Source: CAVVFX01 sp963777595 (GTDB lineage: Bacteria > Acidobacteriota > Terriglobia > Bryobacterales > Bryobacteraceae). Taken from it: a stretch of 64,000 nucleotides of DNA. The translations under genes were made by a program, and so were the position numbers. Positions within the stretch are counted from its first letter, which is position 1, and every line of letters begins with the position of its first letter. The notes beneath the pieces are model-generated. The model was not told the origin of the DNA, ran no database searches, and worked only from the letters and a program-made list of their open reading frames with translations. Of this stretch, positions 40,917-50,188 are shown piece by piece. The DNA lies in the NCBI GenBank assembly GCA_963777595.1, contig CAVZRE010000087.1, positions 17,119 to 81,118 of the forward strand, given 5' to 3'.

Positions 40917-42659
40917 GTGAACAGACGGCAATTTCTCTCCGGTCTGACAGCGGCTCCTCTTCTCGGTTCCCAAGCCGGCTCCCGGCGTCCCAACGTTCTG
41001 TTGATCGTCGCGGACGACCAGGGTTATGGCGATCTTTCTTCCCACGGGAACCAGTTCTTGAAGACGCCCAACCTCGACCAGCTGGGCCGTGACGGCATAG
41101 AATTGACACGCTTCCACGCTTGTCCGGTTTGCGCCCCCACGCGTTCCAGCCTGATGACGGGGCGTTATCATTTGCGCTCCAATGTACATGGAGTCACAGC
41201 CGGGCGCGAGATGATGTCGCTCAAGGAAACCACCATCGCGGACAAAATGCGGGCGGCCGGTTATCGGACCGCGCTCTTCGGCAAGTGGCATCTCGGGATG
41301 CACTATCCCTATGTGCCTCACGGCCGCGGCTTCGAAGAATTCATCGGCTTCCGCACCGGGCATTTCATCGACTATTTCGACCCGTTGCTGGAACATAACG
41401 GCCAGCCTCTACAGGAAAAAGGCTATATCACCGAAATCCTGACGGATCATGCAATTCGCTATATCGAGGACCGGCGGAGGGAGCCATTCTTCCTTTACCT
41501 GGCTTACAACGTCCCGCACATGCCCTTCATGGTGCCGCAGCGTTATTGGGATGAGTACTCCAAAATGGACATCACCAAGCCTATCGCCGCGGCGTACGCT
41601 CTGACGGCTTGCATGGATGACAATATCGGCCGTTTGCTGAAACGGCTCTCCGAGCTCGGGCTGGACCAGGACACCATCGTCTTGTTCATGTCCGACAACG
41701 GGCCTGCCGGACAGCGCTATAACTGCGGTCTGCACGGCACCAAGGGCAGCGTGTACGAAGGCGGCACGCGCGAGCCATTTTTCGCCCGCTGGCCAGGGCG
41801 GTTTAAGCCCGGCGCAAAGGTGGATCGAATTGCTTCGGTGATCGACCTTCATCCCACGATTCTGGATCTCTGCGGCGTTCCCAATACGACTGGGCTTCCG
41901 CTCGACGGCCACAGTCTCAAACCTCTGCTGACGGGGACAACCGCTGAATGGCCGGAGCGCTCCCTCTTCGTGCACGGCGAAAAGCCCGCGAGCCCGTCAA
42001 GCGTGTTTCCGGGAGCTATTCGCACTCAGGATTTTAACCTGGTGAACGGGACCGAGTTGTATCACGTTGCCGTGGACCCCGGCGAGCAGAAAGATGTTGC
42101 CGCGCAATTCCCGGACGAAGCGAAACGGCTGCGTGCGGCCTATGAGAAATGGTTTCAGGACGTTCTCCCGCCCGGCGGTTTCCAACGCCTGCCTCTGCCG
42201 ATCGGCTACGCCGAAGAGAATCCGGCCGTATTGCCCGCGCCCGAAGCCTATCTTTCGGAGGGCCTCGTCTACTATGGCCAGCATGGCTATGCCTGGGATT
42301 GGGTGACGAAATGGACATCGCTCGATCAATCAGTCTATTGGAATATCGACGTGCACCGCGCCGGCGTCTACGAAGTTGCCTTGGAATATCTGTGCGCGGA
42401 AGGCAGCACGGGGTCAGAAGTGGAAGTGAGCGCCGGGACATCCATTACGCAAGGCGTGATTCGAGAATCGACGCCCATGGAGCCAATCGTGATGCGCGAC
42501 GTGGTGCCCAGGTCGGAAGTCCCCAAAATGCACTGGCGGACGCTGCAACTGGGAAGATTGCGGCTGGCGGAGGGGACGGTGAAGGTCACGGTCAGGGCGC
42601 TAACGAAGCCCGGCGACAGGGTGATGGATTTAAATCGGGTATTGTTAAAGCTAGTGTGA
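40917..42659 (+). CDS. Arylsulfatase A-family sulfatase with C-terminal beta domain
   Basis: The 580-residue protein starts GTG with a Tat-like leader (MNRRQFLSGLTAAPLLG). It has the metal-binding LIVADDQGYGDLS, the formylglycine motif C72-A-P-T-R76 followed by SSLMTGRY, LFGKWHLG, and VLFMSDNGP. C72 would be oxidised to formylglycine. About 120 C-terminal residues form an extra beta-rich domain (YWNIDVHRAGVYEVALEY). The substrate, a sulfated polysaccharide or steroid ester, cannot be told. Confidence 0.92.
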   Translation: MNRRQFLSGLTAAPLLGSQAGSRRPNVLLIVADDQGYGDLSSHGNQFLKTPNLDQLGRDGIELTRFHACPVCAPTRSSLMTGRYHLRSNVHGVTAGREMMSLKETTIADKMRAAGYRTALFGKWHLGMHYPYVPHGRGFEEFIGFRTGHFIDYFDPLLEHNGQPLQEKGYITEILTDHAIRYIEDRRREPFFLYLAYNVPHMPFMVPQRYWDEYSKMDITKPIAAAYALTACMDDNIGRLLKRLSELGLDQDTIVLFMSDNGPAGQRYNCGLHGTKGSVYEGGTREPFFARWPGRFKPGAKVDRIASVIDLHPTILDLCGVPNTTGLPLDGHSLKPLLTGTTAEWPERSLFVHGEKPASPSSVFPGAIRTQDFNLVNGTELYHVAVDPGEQKDVAAQFPDEAKRLRAAYEKWFQDVLPPGGFQRLPLPIGYAEENPAVLPAPEAYLSEGLVYYGQHGYAWDWVTKWTSLDQSVYWNIDVHRAGVYEVALEYLCAEGSTGSEVEVSAGTSITQGVIRESTPMEPIVMRDVVPRSEVPKMHWRTLQLGRLRLAEGTVKVTVRALTKPGDRVMDLNRVLLKLV

Positions 42660-42660
42660 A

Positions 42661-43728
42661 ATGGTTTCGATTAAAAAGTTCCTCATGGCAGGAAAGCCGA
42701 ATTCTGGGGACTACATACGATTCCTGCAGTTGCTTCTAAATGGGATCTCGCTTCACGCCGCTGAGGCCAACGACAGCAACCTGACCAAATTTCGTAAGGA
42801 AGTCTCCGTTATTTCGGAAAAACTGAGCGATAAATCCAGCGGCGAGGAAATTGAGGCCGCGGTAGGTTTCGTCACTCGCGCGGCGGAGGGATATAACAGG
42901 ATCGCGTTGCGAACCAACCAGGCTCACCTGAGCGAGTTGCAGGCCATGCTCGCTATGACGACTGAGACGATCACGTTTCTGAGCGACTCCAGCAGGACTG
43001 GTATTCAGCAGCTACACGCTGTTGAGAAAAATCTGCTAAAAGCTTCCAACATCGGCGACGTTCGCGTGCTGCGAAGTAAGCTCGATGAGTGCCTGACCCT
43101 GGTAAGGAGCGAGAGCGACAGGCTTCGTCACGAGTCTCAGGCCCAGATCGCCGCGCTGAAAGAAGGAGTGGCGCGCACGTCGAGTCATATTCGCTCTACC
43201 GGGGTAACGATACCTCAATTTCCCGCGGAATTGGTGGAACACGAGCCGGAGATTCACTACGACGATCCCGCGACGGGCCTGCGCGGACGGGCGGAGGCGG
43301 AGCAATCGATTGACACAAAAATCTCACGAGGCAAGCAGTTTATTGTCACTCTTTTCCTGGTGGATGGACTGATGCAGGTTAGAAATCGCTTTGGTGACTC
43401 GACAGGCGATGAAATGCTGCTCGCGGTAGTTGAATATTTAAAGGAGCGGCTGGATGACGACTCACTGTTTCGATGGAGCGGGCCAGCGATCGCGGTCATT
43501 GAAGAGGTGGAAACTACTTTCCGCGCGCTCGAGCAGCGAATGAATCAGATTGCCCCTATGCGTCTCGAAAAAACCATAGACAAAGATGGCCGTTTCGTGT
43601 TGCTCCCGGTGACATGTTCGCTCCTCGTGCAAAAGGTTTCGGACGCAGACACGACCGACGCCGTAGTCGCAACGCTAGACGACTTCGTCGCAACTCAAGC
43701 GGGAACCTGCCGGCCGCCTCTCGGGTAG
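42661..43728 (+). CDS. Degenerate GGDEF-domain protein
   Basis: The 355-residue protein begins with about 200 residues of helical, partly coiled-coil sequence (HAVEKNLLKASNIGDVRVLRSK), then a GGDEF-like domain: DPATGLRGRAEAEQSI, the FLVDGLMQVRNRFGDSTGDEMLL segment and RWSGPAIAVI. The signature GGDEF is replaced by SGPAI, so diguanylate cyclase activity is not expected; it may sense nucleotides or bind partners. It starts 1 base after the sulfatase stop. Confidence 0.75.
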   Translation: MVSIKKFLMAGKPNSGDYIRFLQLLLNGISLHAAEANDSNLTKFRKEVSVISEKLSDKSSGEEIEAAVGFVTRAAEGYNRIALRTNQAHLSELQAMLAMTTETITFLSDSSRTGIQQLHAVEKNLLKASNIGDVRVLRSKLDECLTLVRSESDRLRHESQAQIAALKEGVARTSSHIRSTGVTIPQFPAELVEHEPEIHYDDPATGLRGRAEAEQSIDTKISRGKQFIVTLFLVDGLMQVRNRFGDSTGDEMLLAVVEYLKERLDDDSLFRWSGPAIAVIEEVETTFRALEQRMNQIAPMRLEKTIDKDGRFVLLPVTCSLLVQKVSDADTTDAVVATLDDFVATQAGTCRPPLG

Positions 43729-43794
43729 ACGAATCGTATGACCGTGCTTCGTTTCGGTCTGCCGGCCGGCACTAGCTTGTTTTAAGCGAAAGGC

Positions 43795-44793
43795 TTAGCG
43801 GTTCGCGAACTTCCACGCGGTCTCGACAATTTTAATCAACTCGCTATGCCGTGGTGTCCAGCCAAGCGCTTCCCGCAATCGTGTCGAATCCGCGACCAGG
43901 GATGGAGGATCGCCCTCTCTCCGCGGCCCGAACTGATACGGCACCTTTTTGCCGGTGACCTCCTCGACCGCTCGTAGCACTTCGCTCACCGAATAGCCTT
44001 TTCCCGTTCCGACGTTATAGCGATTGGACGCGCCTCCTCCGATCAAGTGCTCGACTGCGAGAATGTGGGCCTGCGCCAGATCGCTGACATGGATGTAGTC
44101 GCGCACGCAGGTGCCGTCGGGAGTAGCATAATCCTGTCCAAACAAAGTAACCGGCTCGCCGGTCTGCACCGCTCGGAACAACAAAGGGATCAGGTGCGTT
44201 TCGGGTTCATGCCGCTCGCCGACGCGCAACTTCTCTTCCGCACCCGACGCATTGAAGTAGCGCAGGCAGATACTGCGCAGCCCGTGAATGGTATCGAACC
44301 AGCGCAGGATCGTCTCGACCATCACCTTCGATTCGCCGTAAGGATTTACGGCTGCATAAGGCGAACTCTCCGGAATCGGAATAGTTGCGGGCATGCCATA
44401 AACCGCGGCCGTCGAGGAAAATACCAGCGCCTTGACGCCCGCCCGCACCATCGCGGTAAACAGGGACAGCGATCCGGCAACGTTGTTGTGGAAGTAGGTC
44501 TCAGGATCTTTCATCGATTCGCCCACCGCGATAAAAGCGGCGAAATGAATCACCGCGTCGCAGGGTTCAGCCTTCAGCAATGCGGTCACCGCATCGGTGT
44601 CGAGGGTATTAATCAGCCGCAGCCGCTTCGGATCGACATTGTCGCGATGCCCGCGCGAGAGATCGTCGACTACGACGACGTCATATCCGGCATCCAACAA
44701 CAGCAGTGAGGTTGTAGAGCCGATATAGCCGGCGCCACCGGTAACTAGAATTCGCTTCGTTTGAACAGGGGCCACACCTGATTGTATTAACAT
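43795..44793 (-). CDS. galE: UDP-glucose 4-epimerase GalE
   Basis: The 332-residue protein has the NAD-binding GGAGYIGS, the FSSTAAVYG serine strand, the catalytic YGESK tyrosine-lysine pair and CLRYFNASGA and YNVGTGKGYSV, all typical of GalE. It interconverts UDP-glucose and UDP-galactose. The frame is open much further upstream, but that part runs antisense to the next gene. I use the ATG at 44793. Confidence 0.95.
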   Translation of the reverse strand: MLIQSGVAPVQTKRILVTGGAGYIGSTTSLLLLDAGYDVVVVDDLSRGHRDNVDPKRLRLINTLDTDAVTALLKAEPCDAVIHFAAFIAVGESMKDPETYFHNNVAGSLSLFTAMVRAGVKALVFSSTAAVYGMPATIPIPESSPYAAVNPYGESKVMVETILRWFDTIHGLRSICLRYFNASGAEEKLRVGERHEPETHLIPLLFRAVQTGEPVTLFGQDYATPDGTCVRDYIHVSDLAQAHILAVEHLIGGGASNRYNVGTGKGYSVSEVLRAVEEVTGKKVPYQFGPRREGDPPSLVADSTRLREALGWTPRHSELIKIVETAWKFANR

Positions 44794-44802
44794 GAGCCTG
44801 TC

Positions 44803-46455
44803 ATGCCAAGAGGCGCTGAACTTTTTGTGCGAACTCTCGCACAGCTCGAAATCAAAGAACTCTTCACTCTGGTCGGCGACCATCTCAACGAGGTTCTGAT
44901 GGAGGCAGCGCATGCCGGCGTGCGGATCGTCGACATGCGTCACGAATCCGCGGTGGTGCACGCGGCCGACGCAATGGCCAGGGCTACCCGGAAACCCGCC
45001 CTGTCGCTGGTCACCGGGGGTCCGGGTCACACGAATTCGCTCACGGGAATTGCAACGGCGTATCTCAATTGCAGTCCGGTGATCGCGGTGAGTGGGAGCC
45101 TCGCTTCCAATTCCGCGGATCGCGGCGCATTTCAGGATATCGAGCAGGTCGAAATGGCGCGTCCGGTGGTGAAATGGGCCGGAAAACCGCCGAGTCCGGC
45201 GCAAATTCCATTTTATTTGGGGCGCGCTTACAGCGAAGCCAACTCGGGGCGCAAAGGTCCCGTGCACCTGACGATTCCAGTCGACGTGTTTACCGGCGAG
45301 ACCGACCAATGTTCCAATGCGCCCGCTCCACATGACAGTTTGCACTCCGCTCCCGATCCGCGGCAGATCGCCGAGACTGTCGCGGCGCTGAAGTCCGCGC
45401 GGCACCCTGTGATCATTGCGGGTAGCGGAATCTGGTGGGCGGATGCCTGCGACGAATTACGCCAGTTTGTCGAATTGACTTCCCTGCCGGTTTATACCAT
45501 CACGATGGCGAAGGGCGCCATTTCCGACGAGCATCCGCTCTGCCTGGGCTACGCCGATCCAGCTCTGAACAAAGCCGTGCTCAAAGCTTTCAAGGAAGCC
45601 GACCTGTTCCTGGTGCTGGGCAAGCGAATCGACTACCGGCTGGCGTTGGGCGGTCCGCGACTTTTCGGTCCGGCAGCCCGGTTCATCCAGGTGGATATTC
45701 ATCCGCAGGAACTGGGGCTGAATCGCAAACTTGAAATTGCCCTCTGCGCCGACGTCAAGAGCACCCTACAAGCGCTCACGGCCGAAGCGGGGAAGCGGAA
45801 ATGGCAGCCACTGCCATGGCTCGACCAGCTGCGTGCCTGGAAGGCCGAGTGGGAAGCGCAACTCGCTGAATACACTCGCAGCACGATCTCGCCGCTGCAT
45901 CCCGCGGCTTTCTTTGCCGAACTCAAGAGGTACGCGCCGAAGGACCTGATCTATTCCTGGGACGGCGGTGACGTAGTTCACTGGGGCCGCGCGACGCACC
46001 CCATCACGGAGCCGGGCCGCTGGCTACGCCTGGGACCGCTCGGTACGATCGGCGCAGGCTTACCGAACGGCCTCGCGATGCAACTGGCAAATCCAGGCAA
46101 GCCGGTCGCAGTGATTACCGGGGATGGCTCCCTGGGCTTCTATATCGCGGAAATGGATTCGGCAGTTCGCCACAAACTGCCGATCGTGATCATCGTGGGC
46201 AATGACGCAGGGTGGGGCATCGAACGGGAGTTACAGGGGGGTGGGAACACGGTAGCTTGCGAACTGCGGCGGACGCGCTACGATCTGATCATGCAGGGTT
46301 TCGGCGGTGGGGGCGAGACGATCGACACTCTGCACCAGGTGCGTCCAGCAGTCGAGCGGGCTTTCTCCTCGGGGATGCCTTATTGCCTCAATGTCAATGT
46401 TACGGGCGTGCGCTCGCCGTTCACCGAATGGCAGATTGCGGGGAAAAAGAAATGA
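44803..46455 (+). CDS. Thiamin-diphosphate-dependent enzyme (acetolactate synthase/2-hydroxyacyl-CoA lyase-like)
   Basis: The 550-residue protein has the three ThDP-family domains: the ThDP-activating glutamate in MRHESAVVHAADAMAR, the central SRHPVIIAGSGIWW-type domain and the C-terminal ThDP motif ITGDGSLGFYIAEMDSAVRHK with VGNDAGWGIE. The N-WGIE pattern and the adjacent crotonase gene (4-base overlap) point to a 2-hydroxyacyl-CoA lyase or oxalyl-CoA decarboxylase type rather than biosynthetic acetolactate synthase, which would normally have a small subunit. Substrate not assigned. Confidence 0.85.
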   Translation: MPRGAELFVRTLAQLEIKELFTLVGDHLNEVLMEAAHAGVRIVDMRHESAVVHAADAMARATRKPALSLVTGGPGHTNSLTGIATAYLNCSPVIAVSGSLASNSADRGAFQDIEQVEMARPVVKWAGKPPSPAQIPFYLGRAYSEANSGRKGPVHLTIPVDVFTGETDQCSNAPAPHDSLHSAPDPRQIAETVAALKSARHPVIIAGSGIWWADACDELRQFVELTSLPVYTITMAKGAISDEHPLCLGYADPALNKAVLKAFKEADLFLVLGKRIDYRLALGGPRLFGPAARFIQVDIHPQELGLNRKLEIALCADVKSTLQALTAEAGKRKWQPLPWLDQLRAWKAEWEAQLAEYTRSTISPLHPAAFFAELKRYAPKDLIYSWDGGDVVHWGRATHPITEPGRWLRLGPLGTIGAGLPNGLAMQLANPGKPVAVITGDGSLGFYIAEMDSAVRHKLPIVIIVGNDAGWGIERELQGGGNTVACELRRTRYDLIMQGFGGGGETIDTLHQVRPAVERAFSSGMPYCLNVNVTGVRSPFTEWQIAGKKK

Positions 46456-47219
46456 TGATTCAGCGTGAATTTCAAGGCGCGACCGCGATCGTGACCCTCA
46501 ACCGTCCGGACCGCCGCAACGCATTGTCGTTGGAAATGATGCGGGAATTGATCGACGCATTCGACGAAGTAGGGCGGCATCCGCAGGTTCGCGCGGTGAT
46601 TCTGGCGGCGCAGGGCACGGTATTTTCGTCGGGGCACGATCTTTCGGAGATGACGGGCCGCGCCATCGTCGAATATCGGGAAATCTTCGAGGTTTGCACG
46701 CACTTAATGGAGAAGATCCAGCAGATACCGCAGCCCGTGATTGCGGAAGTCCAGGGGATTGCTACGGCCGCGGGATGCCAACTCGCGGCGACATGCGATC
46801 TTGTCCTTGCGTCGGAGGCGGCTCGTTTCGGCACTCCTGGCGTAAAGATCGGACTGTTCTGCAGCACTCCCATGGTGGCGTTGAGCCGCGCAATCGGCAG
46901 CAAGCGCGCGCTGGAGATGCTGCTCACGGGAGAGCTGATCGAGGCACACAAGGCCGCGGACTGGGGACTTGTCAACCGTGTGGTTGCGGCCGATATGCTG
47001 CGCACGGAGGCCTTGGCGATGGCGGAGCAGATCGCGAAAGCCAGTCCGCTGACAGTCGCGATCGGCAAGCAGGCCTTTTACACCCAAATCGACCTGGATC
47101 AGCCCAAAGCGTATGCGTATACCACAGAAGTGATGGCGATGAATGCCATGGCAGCCGACGCACAGGAAGGTATTGCAGCGTTTCTCGCGAAGCGCACGGC
47201 TTGCTGGACCGGCAAATAG
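46452..47219 (+). CDS. Enoyl-CoA hydratase/isomerase (crotonase) family protein
   Basis: The 255-residue protein has the crotonase fold motifs: VTLNRPDRRNALSLEM, the oxyanion-hole segment FSSGHDLSEM and IATAAGCQLAATCDL, then GLFCSTPMVALSRAIG. The usual catalytic glutamates are not obvious in the second loop (GLFCSTP), as in ECHDC3-like members. ATGA overlap with the ThDP-enzyme gene indicates coupled translation. A shorter start than the open frame is used because of that overlap. Confidence 0.88.
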   Translation: MMIQREFQGATAIVTLNRPDRRNALSLEMMRELIDAFDEVGRHPQVRAVILAAQGTVFSSGHDLSEMTGRAIVEYREIFEVCTHLMEKIQQIPQPVIAEVQGIATAAGCQLAATCDLVLASEAARFGTPGVKIGLFCSTPMVALSRAIGSKRALEMLLTGELIEAHKAADWGLVNRVVAADMLRTEALAMAEQIAKASPLTVAIGKQAFYTQIDLDQPKAYAYTTEVMAMNAMAADAQEGIAAFLAKRTACWTGK

Positions 47220-47259
47220 ACTAGGCCCTTGAATTGCTTCGCGTTGAGGGAGGCAATTC

Positions 47260-47517
47260 ATGAGAACACTTTTCGCCACCGTTTCAGCTTTAATTCTGGG
47301 ATCGGCTCTTTCCCTTCCCGTTGTCGCACAGGTGAAGGACGACCTGAAGGAGGCCGGTCATGACACCAAACAGGCCGGCAAGGATGTCGGTAAGGCCACC
47401 GAGACCGGAGCCAAGAAGACGGGCAAGGCCGTGAAGAACGGCACCAAGAAGACCACTCACGCCGTCGCTTCGAAAACTGCGGAAGGTGCTGACAAGGTCA
47501 AAGAAAAAACCCAATAG
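47260..47517 (+). CDS. Small secreted Lys/Ala/Thr-rich repeat protein
   Basis: The 85-residue product has a signal peptide (LFATVSALILGSALSLPVVAQ) and a mature part built of imperfect 11-residue units such as AGHDTKQAGKDVGKATETGAK, like LEA-type or desiccation-linked disordered helical proteins. GGAGG lies seven bases before the ATG. The function is unknown; a stress-protectant role is a guess from composition. Confidence 0.75.
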   Translation: MRTLFATVSALILGSALSLPVVAQVKDDLKEAGHDTKQAGKDVGKATETGAKKTGKAVKNGTKKTTHAVASKTAEGADKVKEKTQ

Positions 47518-47550
47518 CTAGAACCGGAAAGAGCAGGGCTGGTTCGCCAA

Positions 47551-47583
47551 CCGGCAGGCCACGATGAATTGTTAACCTGCCGG
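47551..47583. terminator. 8-bp hairpin between converging genes
   Basis: CCGGCAGG (47551-47558) pairs exactly with CCTGCCGG (47576-47583), loop 17 bases. It lies between the LEA-like gene and uppP, which converge. There is no T-run on either side, so it is a possible rather than certain terminator. Confidence 0.4.
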
Positions 47584-47596
47584 GGAGGCCGTGATC

Positions 47597-48451
47597 TTAT
47601 GTTCTGGCCGCCCAGACGAGAACCGCGATTCCAAGGAGAATGCGGTAGATGGCGAAAGGCGCGAAGCCTCGAGTGCGAACCCAGCCGAGAAACCACGCGA
47701 CAACTCCCCACGCGACAAAAAAGGACACCACAAACCCAATCGCCAGCAAGACCCATCCATGTGCATCGATGTGAACAGGCGGGGTGGGTTCAGCGGAGTG
47801 CGAGGGATGAAGCGTTCGGAGCAGATCGAAGCTGCTGGCAGCAGCCATGGTCGGGATCGACAACAAGAATGAAAACTCGAGTGATGTGGTGCGGGAAAGT
47901 CCCGCCAACTCTCCCGCGGCGATAGTAGCCATTGACCGCGAGGTGCCGGGGAAAATCGGAGCTAGTGTCTGACATACTCCAACCCAGATAGCCTGAGGCG
48001 CGGTTATTGTCTCCACGTCGCCGGACTTGCGGGTGCCGTAGCGTTCATCGACGTACCACATAATGATGCCGCCGATGATGAACGAGGCTCCCATGACTAC
48101 CAGACTTTCCAGATGTTTGCCAATGATCTTCAGTGAGAGTAGCGACAAGACTGAGGTGCAGGCAAATGCCAACAGCGTCAGCGTCAAGGGATGCGTAAAG
48201 ACGTTGCGATCCCCGCGGATACCTTTGGGAAACGTGGAGAGAAATTCGGCGATGCGGCTGCGAAAAATGATCGGCAGGCAGAGAATTGCGCCCAATTGGA
48301 TGACAATGGAGAACATTTTCCAATAGCCATCTTGTAGATCGATTCCGAGCAGCGCTTCGCTGATGCGTAGATGGGCTGTCGAACTGACCGGCAGGAACTC
48401 CGTCAGGCCCTCGACGATGCCGAGGATGAAACTAAGCAGATAGTCATTCAT
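47597..48451 (-). CDS. uppP: Undecaprenyl-diphosphatase UppP/BacA
   Basis: The 284-residue membrane protein has the two active-site signatures: EGLTEFLPVSSTAHL near the N-terminus and FPGTSRSMATI in the middle, with about seven hydrophobic segments. It recycles undecaprenyl pyrophosphate for cell-wall synthesis and can confer bacitracin resistance. Confidence 0.96.
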   Translation of the reverse strand: MNDYLLSFILGIVEGLTEFLPVSSTAHLRISEALLGIDLQDGYWKMFSIVIQLGAILCLPIIFRSRIAEFLSTFPKGIRGDRNVFTHPLTLTLLAFACTSVLSLLSLKIIGKHLESLVVMGASFIIGGIIMWYVDERYGTRKSGDVETITAPQAIWVGVCQTLAPIFPGTSRSMATIAAGELAGLSRTTSLEFSFLLSIPTMAAASSFDLLRTLHPSHSAEPTPPVHIDAHGWVLLAIGFVVSFFVAWGVVAWFLGWVRTRGFAPFAIYRILLGIAVLVWAART

Positions 48452-48508
48452 AGAGGCGAAAGGGTCATGGTAACGCGAAGCCTTCCCGCCGGACGCAGGG
48501 AGGGCCGT

Positions 48509-48964
48509 CTATGCCCGGGCCGGATGTGCGAACGGCGCATGCTGCTCCCGGTAGAGCAGCGCTCCCATCGTAATTCCCAACAGGATGGAGACAAAGTCCA
48601 CCAGCGAGCCCATGCTCATCAGCCTGCCGGGAATCAGCCCGGCCGGCATCATCATCAGGTTGGGGATGCCCGAAACCAGAGCCCATACTACCAAGCCCGC
48701 CTTCCCCGCGGTCGCGGAACCGATTCCGTAGCGGCTCACCAGCGCAGAGTACAACCACACTCCGATGATTCCCTCCAGCAGGCCGCAAATCATATAAATC
48801 GCGATTGCATTACCAGTTACATCACCGGATTTCCCCAGCGCTTGCATGGCGGCGGCCCAATCGCCCTTGAGAACCACTCCATTCATGACGGTTTCGATCA
48901 CATTGATAATCAGGGCTGCGACAATGCCGCCGAATAAAGCTCGCCCGGTGTTAATTGGCTTCAT
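48509..48964 (-). CDS. Small membrane protein of unknown function (151 aa)
   Basis: I do not recognise this family. Four hydrophobic segments are visible (ALFGGIVAALIINVIETVM, IAIYMICGLLEGIIGVWLY, AGLVVWALVSGIPNLMMMP, VDFVSILLGITMGALLY). It stands alone between uppP and the alanine dehydrogenase gene on the same strand. Confidence 0.75.
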   Translation of the reverse strand: MKPINTGRALFGGIVAALIINVIETVMNGVVLKGDWAAAMQALGKSGDVTGNAIAIYMICGLLEGIIGVWLYSALVSRYGIGSATAGKAGLVVWALVSGIPNLMMMPAGLIPGRLMSMGSLVDFVSILLGITMGALLYREQHAPFAHPARA

Positions 48965-49042
48965 TTATTGTTCCTCGTGGGACCGATTGTAAGCCAGTGG
49001 CGAGGACGAATGCAAACGTTAACTAAAGGCGTAATCCCTAAG

Positions 49043-50167
49043 TTATGCCATGGTCGCGGCGAGGGCCGAGAGCTCATGATACTGGCGGCCCTGTGAGGAG
49101 GCGACGCCGGGATGGGTCACGAATCCGTGATAGGTGTTGACTCCCTGTCGAAGTCCATAGTGATCGTCGCAAGCCCGTTCGAGCCCCTTTACGGCGAGTT
49201 CCAACACGTAGGGGATGGTTGCGTTGGTCAGGCCGAACGTCGAGGTATGCGGCACGGCTGCCGGCATATTCGCCACGCAATAGTGGAGCACGCCGTCGAC
49301 AAAATAAATGGGATTTGTGTGGGTAGTGGCGTGGGAAGTCTCAAAACACCCGCCCTGGTCGATTGCGACATCCACCATAACGGCGCCGCGTTTCATTTGC
49401 GAGATCATCGAACGCCTCACCAGTTTCGGCGCCGATGCTCCGGGAATCAGTACGGCTCCGATGACGAGGTCGGCACACTTCAATGTCTCGCCGATCGTCC
49501 AGGTATTTGATGCCAGCGTGACCACCTGGCCGTTAAAGACGTCATCGAGTTCACGCAGGCGATGCAGGCTGCGGTCGATTACGGTCACATGCGCGCCCAT
49601 ACCGAGCGCAATTTTCGCGGAATTAGTACCCACGACGCCTCCGCCGAGAATGACGACATTGGCCGGGGCGACGCCTGGGATTCCGCTCAACAGCACGCCT
49701 CGGCCGCCGTTCTGCGCTTCGAGGTATTGTGCGCCGATCTGGACGGCCATGCGTCCCGCGACTTCGCTCATGGGCGTGAGCAGCGGCAAACTGCCGTCTT
49801 TTTCGATGATGGTCTCGTATGCGACGCCCGTGGTTCTTGACTCCAGCAGAGCAGTTGTCAGTTCCGGCAACGGGGCCAGGTGGAGGTAGGTAAACAGAAT
49901 CAGGCCGGGCCGCAGATAGCGATATTCCGAGGGTTCCGGCTCCTTCACTTTCACAACCATGTCCGCGACGGTCCAGACGTCATCCGCCGACAAAACGATG
50001 GTGGCTCCAGCCGAACGATATTCATCGTCAGAAATGGCACTGCCTTCTCCTGCCAGTGTCTGCACCAGGACCCGGTGACCGGCTTCCCTCAGTGCAACCA
50101 CTCCACTTGGCACGATACCAACGCGTGCCTCGTGGTCTTTGACTTCTTTCGGCACTCCGATTGTCAT
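49043..50167 (-). CDS. ald: Alanine dehydrogenase
   Basis: The 374-residue protein has IGVPKEVKDHEARVGIVPSG, the substrate-binding VKVKEP lysine and LHLAP histidine, the NAD loop VVILGGGVVGTNSAKIALGMGA, and VDVAIDQGGCFETS with its catalytic aspartate. It interconverts L-alanine and pyruvate plus ammonia with NAD. It could help assimilate or release ammonia, which fits a nitrogen-fixing host, but it is a general gene. Confidence 0.95.
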   Translation of the reverse strand: MTIGVPKEVKDHEARVGIVPSGVVALREAGHRVLVQTLAGEGSAISDDEYRSAGATIVLSADDVWTVADMVVKVKEPEPSEYRYLRPGLILFTYLHLAPLPELTTALLESRTTGVAYETIIEKDGSLPLLTPMSEVAGRMAVQIGAQYLEAQNGGRGVLLSGIPGVAPANVVILGGGVVGTNSAKIALGMGAHVTVIDRSLHRLRELDDVFNGQVVTLASNTWTIGETLKCADLVIGAVLIPGASAPKLVRRSMISQMKRGAVMVDVAIDQGGCFETSHATTHTNPIYFVDGVLHYCVANMPAAVPHTSTFGLTNATIPYVLELAVKGLERACDDHYGLRQGVNTYHGFVTHPGVASSQGRQYHELSALAATMA

Positions 50168-50188
50168 AACTTTATTGTCCCTCCTGCG

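Noticed and set aside
44793..45405. N-terminal extension of the galE frame
   Set aside because: It runs antisense to the ThDP-enzyme gene and has no similarity to epimerases; the GalE start with the NAD motif is at 44793.
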